This document shows positions 42,649 to 51,637 of a DNA stretch of 64,000 nucleotides, one piece after another. Position 1 is the first letter of the stretch. Each line of letters starts with the position of its first letter. The notes below the pieces were generated by a model. It saw only the letters and a list, made by a program, of their open reading frames with translations. It made no database searches and was not told the DNA's origin. This stretch comes from Cellvibrio sp. OA-2007 (GTDB taxonomy: Bacteria > Pseudomonadota > Gammaproteobacteria > Pseudomonadales > Cellvibrionaceae). The DNA lies in contig NZ_BBUL01000093.1 in assembly GCF_000953825.1 (NCBI RefSeq), positions 177,024 through 241,023 of the forward strand. The letters are read 5' to 3'. A program made the position numbers and the translations under genes.

Positions 42649-43386
42649 TCACGCATTGCGCGCCTGAATCAAACGATTTTTTTGCTCGATTAAAAAACTC
42701 ACTCGCGCGTGAGAGCCAAGAATCATATAGATAGCTTCCAAATATCCGCCGCGATACAGCTTGATAATGGCTTCGTCGGACAAGGTTTTTAATTTTTCTT
42801 CGTTGATGGTGTAAAAACCAATCAGTTGATGAGCAGAGCCATCATTCAAGGTAACCGATAGTGTAAAAGGCTCTAACAAATCCTGTGCGAGCAGCATATT
42901 GATGAATTGCTCGGACTCAAGTAAGCCTTTGTGCAGGGTTTCTAACACACCGGCCACGCGATCAAGATAGGCAGTATTACCACCAAATTCTTTAAACAGA
43001 GGTTCGCCGGTTGTAGTGCTGACACGATTGCTGTCCATATCAATGTGAATTACGCGGCGCGATTGCTCTTGTCCATCTTCGGTAAAATTTTGCTTACCGA
43101 TTAGAAAAGGCTGGCGCAGCACACTCAACGGAATGTAATCCGCATTCCAGCCAGTGTTATCAAGAAATAAATTTTCGCCCTGCTGAAAACCAAAAAGGCT
43201 CAGTGCAAAGAATTTTGCTGTCGTAGGGTCTTTTTGAAAGAAAATAGGGTAGCAACTTTGCACCGCGCGGAATTCTTGCGGAACAATTAAGGCATACCAT
43301 AAATCATCGCCGTACTCAGGCGACCGCTGGGTGATAACTTTTAAATCTTTGTGTTCAATATTGTTGAGTTGTACGTGATTTGCCAT
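42649..43386 (-). CDS. SapC family protein
   Basis: 245 residues. WYALIVPQEFRAVQSCYPIFFQK near residues 30-52, FALSLFGFQQGENLFL, and YIPLSVLRQPFLIG are SapC family features. Members occur with TonB receptors and halogenase-like genes in Caulobacter, Xanthomonas and Alteromonadales, and one relative belongs to the S-layer secretion region of Campylobacter. The biochemical role is unknown. It has a strong Shine-Dalgarno (GGGGAGCGCTA) and is separated from the receptor gene by a terminator-like hairpin. Confidence 0.85.
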   Translation of the reverse strand: MANHVQLNNIEHKDLKVITQRSPEYGDDLWYALIVPQEFRAVQSCYPIFFQKDPTTAKFFALSLFGFQQGENLFLDNTGWNADYIPLSVLRQPFLIGKQNFTEDGQEQSRRVIHIDMDSNRVSTTTGEPLFKEFGGNTAYLDRVAGVLETLHKGLLESEQFINMLLAQDLLEPFTLSVTLNDGSAHQLIGFYTINEEKLKTLSDEAIIKLYRGGYLEAIYMILGSHARVSFLIEQKNRLIQARNA

Positions 43387-43428
43387 TAGCGCTCCCCTTA
43401 ATTTTTATCGTGCTTATTAGAATATTCT

Positions 43429-43461
43429 TCAATAAAAAAGCCGCTGACTAGCAGCGGCTTT
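43429..43461 (-). terminator. terminator-like hairpin between TonB receptor and sapC
   Basis: A perfect 10-bp stem AAAGCCGCTG / CAGCGGCTTT (43437-43446 with 43452-43461), followed on the minus strand by TTTTTTATTG. It lies 28 bases after the receptor stop and 43 bases before the sapC ATG, so it can reduce expression of the downstream cassette relative to the receptor. Confidence 0.85.
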
Positions 43462-43488
43462 CCTTTAGCCTAAAACAGTGCTGCCAGA

Positions 43489-46400
43489 TTAGAAGGAGTA
43501 GTTTGCTCCCACCATCCAACGTGCGCCTGTTTCAGTGTAGCTAAGAACTTGTTCACCTGAACGACCTACGACACGGTTGGCTTCGTCCGTAACGTTGATG
43601 CCCTGCAGGAATACTTGCAAGTCTTCTGTCACGTCGTAACTTACGCTCAAGTCAATCTGCGCATACTCTTCGGTGTATTGAGGGTTTGCACCAGTACCTT
43701 GGCCGCGTGAGCTGAGGAACTGATCGCGCCAGTTGTAGGCAACACGAACATTCCAGCCAAAGTTCTCATAAAACGCCACCAGGTTTGCACTGTCGCTCAA
43801 ACCAAGTAATGCCTGCTGATCCGTCAACAAGAAGTTGTCATAGGTAAGGTCAGAATCAACAAGAGTGTAGTTAACCTGCCCACCAAAGCCGGTTTCACCG
43901 AACATATGTTGAACCGCGAACTCCCAACCATCGATCGAGCGCTCCTCGCTGCCATTCACGGGGGTATCCAGCTCAAAGTTCAAGAAATCATCTGCAGCTA
44001 CACCGGTAATGCGTTTGGTCGTGGCGTTAACACCCTCTGAACTGGCGAGATTGTCGAAAATCCACTTGCGGATCAGACCTGCGTCAGACGAACCGGTTGC
44101 AGCGATTGCTTGATCTACTTTCGGACCTGAAGCCGGGTTGCGGATATCCCATAGCGGCGCAACAACTTTACTAGCAGAGATAAAGTTGGAGATGTCTTTT
44201 TGGAAATAACCAATCGACGCATAGCTGGTCTCGGCGAAATACCACTCTGCCGACAAATCAAAATTAACCGACTCTAATGGCTTCAAGGCTGGGTTACCGG
44301 TTGAGCCACCACCGTTATTACGGTTTGCCAGGGAGCCGACAACAGTGCCGCCCTTCAATGAGTTGTAATCTGCACGGCCAATGGTTTTGCTGGCCGCAGC
44401 CCGGAGAATCACGCCGTCCGCCACTTCCAAACTCAAATCCAGGTTAGGCAAGTAGTGATCGTAGCTGGCGGTCTTGGTCAGGAACTCGCGTTTGCCAGTT
44501 GGTTGCAGTTCAATCTCGGTATCAGCAATCCACACTGCGCCGCCGTAGGTAGCCGTGGCCGAAGTAGACTCAACGTCGGTCTCTTCATAACGTACACCCG
44601 CGTGGGCTTCAAATGGCATTGAACCGAAATCGGTTTTGAAGTTGTATTGCAAATAGAGAGCAGTAGTTGTCTCTACGGTAGTGCGGTCGGTATCGCGGTC
44701 ATATTCGTCCGATGGGCAGAACACCGATGGACCGCTACCACAATCACCCACCCAAGGAGCAGCAGCCTGTGCCGCCGGGGTGTTGTAAAGTGCTTCAGCG
44801 GCTGCGCGCCCTTTTACATAATCCCAGGCAAAGAACTTATCCTGAATGTTTGCCGAGCTCAGCACAGTGCCGTCGGCTAGGGTATTGTTGGTAATAATGC
44901 CCGCATCGGTAAGCGCTTGTGCATCGCTAAAGTTGGAGAAGGAGCCGCCAAAATAGCTTCCAACACTGGCTTCAGTGCCAACAAATACACCGGCAAGATC
45001 ACCGGCTTTACCGACACCGCCCCAATCGTTGCGCTGCACATTAATCGATTGGGATTGGTTAGAAATTTCAGTGGATGAAATACCGAAATTGATGCTGTTG
45101 ATGTCATCAAATTCGAACTTACCTTTGGCCTGATATTGATCAACAGTAGAGTGATCTTCAGAGTTACCCACTACGCCACCAGTCACAATCATATTGGCTG
45201 GCTGCACGCCGTTCCCGCCACCTACGATCAGGGTGGGAATATCGCCAGAGAAATCGGTCGTGGCGCTGGTTCTGATAAATGCTGCGGTGGACAAGCTGGC
45301 GCTTGAACCCAAGTTGCTATCCGGTGTGCGATCCGCCTCAGATAAGGCGACATCAAAGGCAAGACTTAAACGATCACTAACATCCCACTCCAGGTTCAGA
45401 CCCAGGGTATCGCCCTTAAACTTGTTGGCGTTAATGCCTGCCGCCATGGATAGATCTTGCGGAGTTGCATAGGTTTCAGAGTAGATCAGAGGTGATGACA
45501 CCGGGCCATCGGTCCACACGTTTTGCGACGGAGCAAAGGTAAACCAGGCGGACACATCATTGGTTTGGCCATGAACAGTACGCTCGTACATGTCATAGTC
45601 CAAAGTCGCTTTCACGCTGTCGGTAGGCTGCCATTGCAATACCAACTGCCCATTCAAACGCTCACGCTGTTCTTCACTGAAGCGGTAGATGGTGGTTTGT
45701 GGTACAGAATAAATATCGCCTTGACCTGGACGATTAACTTGCTGGGTCTTGGGAACACCACCCCACTGCGGGTTTGCGCCTGCTGCACCACTCCAATCCT
45801 GGTCAACCGTACCTTCAAAACTGCGCCAGCCTGTGCCAACCTCAGCAACTGCACTGCCACTCTCACGCTCTTGATAAGCCGCAGAAATAGAAACACCAAT
45901 TGTGTCATCGGCAAAGGTATTGGAATAAAGACCAAACACTTCCGGCGTTGCACTGCCGCTGTTAGTTGATTGGTCATCCATCATTTTTGCACTCAGAGCC
46001 ACTTTCTGGCCTGGGCTGTTAAGCGGGCGCACACTTTTGATATCAACTGTGGAACCCATACCGCCGCTATCCAACATAGCGTTGCTGGTTTTTGCGATAG
46101 AAACTGCGGTTACCATTTCTGATGCGATGTTGGCAAAGTCATAGCCGCGACCGCCGGTAGTGCGCGCGATAGTGCGCCCATTTTGCGTAACCAGGTTAAA
46201 ATCTGAGCCTATCCCACGTACTGTAATACGAGTACCTTCGCCGCCGGAGCGGTCAATTGACACGCCGGGTACGCGCTGTAATGACTCGGCGAGGTTAGTA
46301 TCGGGGAATTTACCAATATCTTCTGCGGAAATAACATCGACCACACCTACTGCTTCACGCTTTTGATCCATCGATCTTTGCAGAGAAGCACGGATACCCG

Positions 46401-46542
46401 TTACCACTACCTCTTCAATTACACCATCGCCTTGAGCAAAAGTGACGTTGCTCAATCCCGCTGTCATAACCGATGCTACGGTTGTTGCGATTAGCTTCTT
46501 TTTAAAGCCCATAGACTGCTTTGTTGTTAGTGTCTTATTCAT
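43489..46542 (-). CDS. TonB-dependent receptor, probable beta-glucan oligosaccharide importer
   Basis: 1017 residues from the ATG at 46542, which has GGAG eight bases upstream; another ATG four codons earlier has none. Signal peptide ends near VTFA-QG. TonB box IEEVVVTG, then the plug (VISAEDIGKFPDTNLAESLQ, RVPGVSIDRS, GEGTRITVRGIG), then a large barrel ending GANYSF with a terminal Phe. The size and plug wording match the Caulobacter/Alteromonadales group of carbohydrate receptors. It should import oligosaccharides across the outer membrane with TonB energy. It is expressed next to GH81 and is followed by sapC and the halogenase cassette. Confidence 0.93.
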   Translation of the reverse strand: MNKTLTTKQSMGFKKKLIATTVASVMTAGLSNVTFAQGDGVIEEVVVTGIRASLQRSMDQKREAVGVVDVISAEDIGKFPDTNLAESLQRVPGVSIDRSGGEGTRITVRGIGSDFNLVTQNGRTIARTTGGRGYDFANIASEMVTAVSIAKTSNAMLDSGGMGSTVDIKSVRPLNSPGQKVALSAKMMDDQSTNSGSATPEVFGLYSNTFADDTIGVSISAAYQERESGSAVAEVGTGWRSFEGTVDQDWSGAAGANPQWGGVPKTQQVNRPGQGDIYSVPQTTIYRFSEEQRERLNGQLVLQWQPTDSVKATLDYDMYERTVHGQTNDVSAWFTFAPSQNVWTDGPVSSPLIYSETYATPQDLSMAAGINANKFKGDTLGLNLEWDVSDRLSLAFDVALSEADRTPDSNLGSSASLSTAAFIRTSATTDFSGDIPTLIVGGGNGVQPANMIVTGGVVGNSEDHSTVDQYQAKGKFEFDDINSINFGISSTEISNQSQSINVQRNDWGGVGKAGDLAGVFVGTEASVGSYFGGSFSNFSDAQALTDAGIITNNTLADGTVLSSANIQDKFFAWDYVKGRAAAEALYNTPAAQAAAPWVGDCGSGPSVFCPSDEYDRDTDRTTVETTTALYLQYNFKTDFGSMPFEAHAGVRYEETDVESTSATATYGGAVWIADTEIELQPTGKREFLTKTASYDHYLPNLDLSLEVADGVILRAAASKTIGRADYNSLKGGTVVGSLANRNNGGGSTGNPALKPLESVNFDLSAEWYFAETSYASIGYFQKDISNFISASKVVAPLWDIRNPASGPKVDQAIAATGSSDAGLIRKWIFDNLASSEGVNATTKRITGVAADDFLNFELDTPVNGSEERSIDGWEFAVQHMFGETGFGGQVNYTLVDSDLTYDNFLLTDQQALLGLSDSANLVAFYENFGWNVRVAYNWRDQFLSSRGQGTGANPQYTEEYAQIDLSVSYDVTEDLQVFLQGINVTDEANRVVGRSGEQVLSYTETGARWMVGANYSF

Positions 46543-46678
46543 GGAGTTCTCCATTTATTTATTGGTATGAAATTATGTAATGACCTTTTAATCCACCAGC
46601 GCCCTTGGCACTGGGCGTTAAGCCTTGGCCAGAACCGCTTTTCTAGCCCAGTCATAATTACAATTGGTTCGAAAGAGT

Positions 46679-46729
46679 GTCGTCCCACCTTCAAAATTAC
46701 CCAAACCTGAGGCTTGTCACTTTTTATCA
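46679..46729. promoter_or_regulatory. three-block regulatory motif, copy B (TonB receptor promoter)
   Basis: Blocks: GTCGTCCCACCTTCA at 46679, AAACCTGAGGC at 46703 and TGTCACTTTTTATCA at 46715. It is 137 bases upstream of the receptor ATG. On the minus strand TAATTAT-like sequence follows it, where a -10 could lie. A weaker inverted match (TGCCACTTTTTT on the minus strand) is at 46816-46827. Confidence 0.6.
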
Positions 46730-46833
46730 CCCTGAGTGGGAATCGATAATATTCATATATTTCAATAAGTTAATAAAAAATTGCGCACTACGCAGGGTGT
46801 GTAAGTTCTACTCAGTGAAAAAAGTGGCACCCA

Positions 46834-46870
46834 TAAAAAACCCCTGACAAACTAATTTTTGTCAGGGGTT
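46834..46870 (-). terminator. Rho-independent terminator of the GH81 gene
   Basis: AACCCCTGACAAA pairs with TTTGTCAGGGGTT (46839-46851 with 46858-46870), followed on the minus strand by TTTTATGGG. It isolates GH81 from the receptor promoter. Confidence 0.88.
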
Positions 46871-46922
46871 AAGCGTCATATTTCGTTTATTGCAGCCCTT
46901 GTTGCGGGCTGCTTGGTGGCGT

Positions 46923-49900
46923 TTAGAGTTTGGTGATACGGAACCAATTGATGTTCCAGCCACCCTGTTGCGCGAAGATGCCGAAGCTCACAGTCCCCGT
47001 ATTGAGGGTCACGGTTTGGTTCACGGTCACCCAATTTTGCCAACCGCCGGTTGCCGGAATAGTCACATTACCCAGTTGAGTCGCACCCGCATTTAGGTCG
47101 GATGACAGCAGTGAACCGGACGGACTGGCAACGCGATATTCGATGCGATAGCTGCCGGTGGTCGGAATAGTGATATTGGCGTAGGCCATCCAATCACCTG
47201 CATCTATATAGGATACATTCTGACCGCCGCCGGCATCGGTAGTCGCTTCGGTTTGTACCCCGTTCATCGCAGTAAATGCCTCGGCTTGCACCAGCTGGGT
47301 AAAGGCCGGAGCAGAACTACTTGCCGCAACACTGCTTGCCGGGGTGCTGGAGGTGCTGCCGCCAGAGCAGCAATTGAATTGCGCCCAAGCCGTATCCATT
47401 GCTCCCGCACCTTGGGCGATGGTGAAGAAGTAGCGCACCGCGGCACCTGCGGGGATGCTGCCGAGGTTGTAAGTATTGGAATTATCGGCATTGTGGGTCA
47501 TGCGGATATTTTGCTGCGGGCCGTTGTTGATGGTGTAGTGAATATCCGCCCAGGCCGCATTGTTCGCATGGAAGCGCACGCTGTTGCTGGTTAGCACTGT
47601 ATAGCCATAAGGCGTGGCCGCGGTGGAACTGGCGACAGAGCTAGGGGCAACCGATGACTTGGATGAAGAGGCCACACTGCTCGGTGCCACCGAACTGGGT
47701 GCTGAGCTGCTAGCGCCACCGCAACCCGCACCGCTGGACACGACCGATTGACCGGTGCGTTTCAACGCATAACCCTTGGCGGGAACGGAGAAGTTGGTGC
47801 CGTCCGAGTAGGCTACGTTGATCGCCGAGCAGCCAAAGTTGTAGGCGATATAGGTCAGGGTGCCATTTTTGTTAAAGGCCACGGCGGCCGGATGGTTGGC
47901 CGTTAATGCCCCAGTACCGGTCGCCAGATGACCCAGTTGTTTCAAGGTGTAAACCCAATGATAGGTATGGGCTTTGGTTTCACCCTCTTCCGGAATCAGA
48001 TTGTTCAGACCATAGGCGAGCATATCGTCTACCGCCGCTTGGCCATTAGTCATCGCCCAGATATTCCACCACACATCGCGCCATTGGCCATTCGGTAAAC
48101 CAGATGGCTTGCCGTTGCTGGATTCACTCAACCCCAAACTGACATAGCCATTCAGATAATCGGCGTGCTGACCTATATGCAATACCAACGGGCTAAGCGG
48201 CAGACCTTGAATACCAAGGATGTGCGCGTAGGCGCCAGAGAACCAGGTAGAAAATACATGGCCATTGCCCCAAATAATCGAGGTGGTGGGTTTGTTATAG
48301 GTGGATGAGAAGTTGTCGTAGTCACCACCCAAACCTTTAAAGCGGTCGATATTGTTCCAATACTCCCAGTAAGTCGCAGTAGATGAGGCATGTAGATACA
48401 TACCGCGCTCGGTCAGGGCATTGTTGCCAGTGATCATGCCGTACAACACGATTGCGCCGTAGGCGTTGGCCGCTTCCGAGGTGGATTCGTTGTTATTGCC
48501 CAAGGCAAAGTTGGCGTGGCCCGATGCCCAAGAGAAACCATAGGCCGGATCAAAGTTGCGCAGGTAGGGGAACATGCTGTCATCGCGGCCAGCGGCGTAA
48601 TCGCGGATCAGCAATTCCACCATTGGCCCGTATTGGGTAGATCCACACCAGCTGGCATCGACACGGCAGATCTCCGCCGCCGCACGCACAAAATAACCGT
48701 AGTGGAAGTGGTGGTCGTTCAACTGTTGCTGCGCACCAAAGGATTCGTCAAAACCGAGCAGCGTGTTCCAGTTGCTGTCGTAGGCGAAGTATTTGGTGGT
48801 ATCCAAAGCACCCGTGGTATTGGCGCGGAACCAATCCTGCAATTCGCCTTTGAGCCAGGTGATCAACTGATTGGCTTCGGCAGTCATGCCAATTGAGCGT
48901 GCGATAGCGGCAAGTTCGGCGACTTTGCCGTAGTTTTTGCCCGCCCAGTAGGTGTCGGTCGCAGTATTCCACTTGGCGCTGCCTTGGTTGATAAATTCAC
49001 TGACCAGCGCGCGCAGTTGGGTGGCGTTGTAATCGCCAATGTTTTCCGGGAAGTAAGGCAATACACCCACATAAGGAATGGTGTAGCTGTAATTGCTAGT
49101 GGTAGCAAACTTGGTAACCCCACGGGCGGAGCGGACTTTATAGCTGGTCACCCCCTGACTGGAATTCTTCCAGTGCAGCGGCAGCAGACCCGCCATAGTG
49201 GTCACGTTGGCACCATTGAATTGGTACTGATGGCTTACGATGACCTTATTGGTGTTGCGGTCAACGGCATAGTTGATATTCACCTTGTCTACCCGCTGGG
49301 TAGCGTATTGCGCAAAAGCGGAGATCATCGCCGCCGAGGGCGTACCGGTTAACTGTGGCAGCCAAGCCACCGTCATACGCTTGGTGCCATTATTCACTCC
49401 GATGCTGTTGGTATTCACACCAGTGAATGTAGTCGCATCGTGGCCGACGATAAGGAACGCGTTGCGATTACCCGCCACCTCAGTCCAGATCCCCAGATTG
49501 TTGCCACTTTGATGAAAGACGCCCTTTTCGCCGCCATCGGCAGATTTGGTGCGCACCACCAGATTGCCCTGCAGCGCGGTGAAATACACATAGGGTGAAC
49601 CGTGCACAAAAGTCGCTTCCATCACTGCGGTAGCGCCGCTTTTCCACTGCACAGTCACCGAGCCATCACTGTAGTCCTTAAGGAAGGCATCGAGGTTGGA
49701 GTAGGCCGAGTTGCCTACGGCGATGCCATCAAACACTTCGCTAAAAGGATCGGGAATCGCATAAATTGTTTCGTTAGTGCCGGTACGTAAACCGCCCGGG
49801 ATACCCAAAATACGCACCCCGCGCTCGGTAATCCGCGCGGTAATCGGGTCGGGGGTGATATAGCCGGAATCACTTGAGGAACCTACCCGCATCTCACCCA

Positions 49901-50192
49901 TAAACGGGATAGAACCCCACCAGCGGTGTGTCATGGTGGGCTGATTGCTAGCCGGCGCGACTTTTTGCGGGTAAAGAGACGTTGGTGCGCCGATTGGATT
50001 ACAACTGCTAACGCCGGGTTTAACCACGCCGGCATTGTGGATCCAGTTGCCATAGTCAACTGTGCACTTCCAGCCCGCGGGGTTAATCGTATCGCTGATA
50101 TTGCCAGCGCCGTAATTGAGAATGGCAGATTGGCTGATCTGGGCAAAACCCATAGCGCCCAGCAACAGCAAGACTCTGTTGAATCGTTTCAT
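46923..50192 (-). CDS. GH81 endo-beta-1,3-glucanase with CBM56 and CBM6
   Basis: 1089 residues. Signal peptide MKRFNRVLLLLGAMGFAQIS ending near QSA-IL. The GH81 catalytic region (about 60-780) has THRWWGSIPF, LNDHHFHYGYFVRAAAE with the expected catalytic Asp, and NNNESTSEAANAYGA with the expected catalytic Glu. A Ser/Ala/Pro linker is followed by a CBM56-like beta-1,3-glucan-binding module (about 862-942), a second serine linker and a C-terminal CBM6 (about 964-1089; QAEAFTAMNG, DAGDWMAYANI, WFRITKL). Secreted laminarin/curdlan depolymerase that should start the degradation. Its own promoter (copy C motif) and terminator make it a separate unit. Confidence 0.95.
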   Translation of the reverse strand: MKRFNRVLLLLGAMGFAQISQSAILNYGAGNISDTINPAGWKCTVDYGNWIHNAGVVKPGVSSCNPIGAPTSLYPQKVAPASNQPTMTHRWWGSIPFMGEMRVGSSSDSGYITPDPITARITERGVRILGIPGGLRTGTNETIYAIPDPFSEVFDGIAVGNSAYSNLDAFLKDYSDGSVTVQWKSGATAVMEATFVHGSPYVYFTALQGNLVVRTKSADGGEKGVFHQSGNNLGIWTEVAGNRNAFLIVGHDATTFTGVNTNSIGVNNGTKRMTVAWLPQLTGTPSAAMISAFAQYATQRVDKVNINYAVDRNTNKVIVSHQYQFNGANVTTMAGLLPLHWKNSSQGVTSYKVRSARGVTKFATTSNYSYTIPYVGVLPYFPENIGDYNATQLRALVSEFINQGSAKWNTATDTYWAGKNYGKVAELAAIARSIGMTAEANQLITWLKGELQDWFRANTTGALDTTKYFAYDSNWNTLLGFDESFGAQQQLNDHHFHYGYFVRAAAEICRVDASWCGSTQYGPMVELLIRDYAAGRDDSMFPYLRNFDPAYGFSWASGHANFALGNNNESTSEAANAYGAIVLYGMITGNNALTERGMYLHASSTATYWEYWNNIDRFKGLGGDYDNFSSTYNKPTTSIIWGNGHVFSTWFSGAYAHILGIQGLPLSPLVLHIGQHADYLNGYVSLGLSESSNGKPSGLPNGQWRDVWWNIWAMTNGQAAVDDMLAYGLNNLIPEEGETKAHTYHWVYTLKQLGHLATGTGALTANHPAAVAFNKNGTLTYIAYNFGCSAINVAYSDGTNFSVPAKGYALKRTGQSVVSSGAGCGGASSSAPSSVAPSSVASSSKSSVAPSSVASSTAATPYGYTVLTSNSVRFHANNAAWADIHYTINNGPQQNIRMTHNADNSNTYNLGSIPAGAAVRYFFTIAQGAGAMDTAWAQFNCCSGGSTSSTPASSVAASSSAPAFTQLVQAEAFTAMNGVQTEATTDAGGGQNVSYIDAGDWMAYANITIPTTGSYRIEYRVASPSGSLLSSDLNAGATQLGNVTIPATGGWQNWVTVNQTVTLNTGTVSFGIFAQQGGWNINWFRITKL

Positions 50193-50377
50193 ATTAGTGA
50201 CCCAATGGTTGTTATTGATTATTCGTAGTTATTAATCATGGAAACCAGGAGCACAGCGTCTCTGATGGGTACTGCTTCAACGTCACTGTTAGGGTTATTG
50301 TTGTTATTTTAGGAAAAGCCAGAGAGACCAGCGAGATGTACTCCAGTCTTGCCATGCTCTACTTCTCTTTCAAGCAG

Positions 50378-50438
50378 GTCGTCCCATGTTGATAGCAAAA
50401 CACAAACTGGGTCTGTCTCACTTTGCAGAACCGCAAAG
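50378..50438. promoter_or_regulatory. three-block regulatory motif, copy C (GH81 / solute-binding gene)
   Basis: Blocks: GTCGTCCCATGTTGA at 50378, AAACTGGGTC at 50404 and CTGTCTCACTTTGCA at 50413. Spacings are two bases longer than in copies A and B. The third block overlaps an inverted repeat CTTTGC-AGAACC-GCAAAG (50421-50438). It lies between the divergent GH81 (starts 50192) and the solute-binding gene (starts 50501), and could control both. Confidence 0.6.
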
Positions 50439-50500
50439 AGGGAAAGCCACCAATCAACTGCTATAGTTTCTGGGTCAGAATAAACCCCATGGAACCGAGT

Positions 50501-51400
50501 ATGTTCAAGCCGATATGGCACAAGCTAATGTGTGGATGGCTATTAACGCTAACGGCGAGTTTCAGCACCAGTGCGCAAATCGCGGGCGATATAACCGAGC
50601 CCGTCGCCACCCCTATGGTGGTGCGCTATTACGACCGCGGCTTAAAGGATGCGCGCCACGCCTACAAATTTGAATTAATTAAACGCATTTTAGAGGTGAC
50701 TCGCCCCGAGTTTGGCGACTATCGCACCGAGCCGTTTGGCGAGGAGCCCAGTGCCAAACGTCAAGCAATGCTCATCAGCGAAGGCAAGATCCTCAATCTG
50801 CTCTGGGCTTCACCCGGCACGGTTATCGCCCGCGCCGATGTCACGTCTGTCCCAGTCGATATACTGCGCGGCCTACTGGGCTACCGGGTCTGTTTAATCA
50901 ACCCTGCCAACTTCCCCGATAGCAAAAAACTGGTATCGCTCAACCAACTGCAAATTGCACAAGGCCTCAACTGGGCCGATAACGAAATTTACAAGCACAA
51001 TGGCATCTACCCCAAACAAGCCCCCTCCTTTGAAGGTCTGTTTGATATGCTCGCGGCCAAACGTTATCAATGCCTACCGCTGGGCGCAGATGAAGTTATG
51101 TACAGTTGGCGCGACAAAAAAAACAAATACCCCTTTTTGGCGGTAGAACCCAACATACTCATTTACTACGACTACCCGATTTATTTGTACATCAGCAAGC
51201 AGTTTCCGCAATTAGCCCAGCGAGTGGAATTGGGTTTACAAAAGCTGCAGCGCAGCGGTGAGTTTGATCAGCTGTTTAAACAACATCACGCCGCCGACAT
51301 AGCGCAACTACACCTCAGCCAACGTAAAATATTCTGCTTAAAATCCCCCTACTTGCCCGCACCAGGGCAATGCCAAAAAAAATTGGCCTATCCCAAATAA
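50501..51400 (+). CDS. exported solute-binding-like protein (SBP family 3 fold)
   Basis: 299 residues from the ATG at 50501 (MFKPIWHKLMCGWLLTLTAS, signal peptide ending near TSAQ); another ATG at 50489 is possible. The body has VVRYYDRGLKDARHAYKFEL, DYRTEPFG, and a C-terminal LGLQKLQRSGEFDQLFKQHH helix, the pattern of two-lobed periplasmic binding proteins of the amino-acid/sensor type. No permease or ATPase gene is linked, so it may feed a signalling protein or scavenge a ligand rather than serve an ABC importer. It shares its promoter region with GH81. Family placement is tentative. Confidence 0.65.
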   Translation: MFKPIWHKLMCGWLLTLTASFSTSAQIAGDITEPVATPMVVRYYDRGLKDARHAYKFELIKRILEVTRPEFGDYRTEPFGEEPSAKRQAMLISEGKILNLLWASPGTVIARADVTSVPVDILRGLLGYRVCLINPANFPDSKKLVSLNQLQIAQGLNWADNEIYKHNGIYPKQAPSFEGLFDMLAAKRYQCLPLGADEVMYSWRDKKNKYPFLAVEPNILIYYDYPIYLYISKQFPQLAQRVELGLQKLQRSGEFDQLFKQHHAADIAQLHLSQRKIFCLKSPYLPAPGQCQKKLAYPK

Positions 51401-51420
51401 GAAAATCCAACTTGCACGCA

Positions 51421-51454
51421 TAAAAAAACTGCCCAGCCTTTGCAGGCTGGGCAG
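51421..51454 (-). terminator. Rho-independent terminator of the GH5 gene
   Basis: Perfect 11-bp stem CTGCCCAGCCT / AGGCTGGGCAG (51429-51439 with 51444-51454), followed on the minus strand by a run of T. It may also stop the converging solute-binding transcript. The remaining 183 bases to the GH5 stop hold no gene. Confidence 0.85.
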
Positions 51455-51637
51455 AAACAATGCGCTACGGACGAAGAAGCGCTTGAGGGTTGGGCACAGC
51501 CCGGGAAATAAATGCTCGGCAGCGAGTCTACGTGCCCAGCAGCAAAAGACAATTCCACTTAGACGCCAATATCGAAAAGCAGGACACAGCACACAAACAA
51601 CTTGTGTGCTGGTATACAAAGCGACTTTACCTATGCC

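Noticed and set aside
51338..51619. Minus-strand 93-residue ORF
   Set aside because: It reads through a terminator hairpin and overlaps the end of a better supported gene; Cys/Trp-rich composition looks random.
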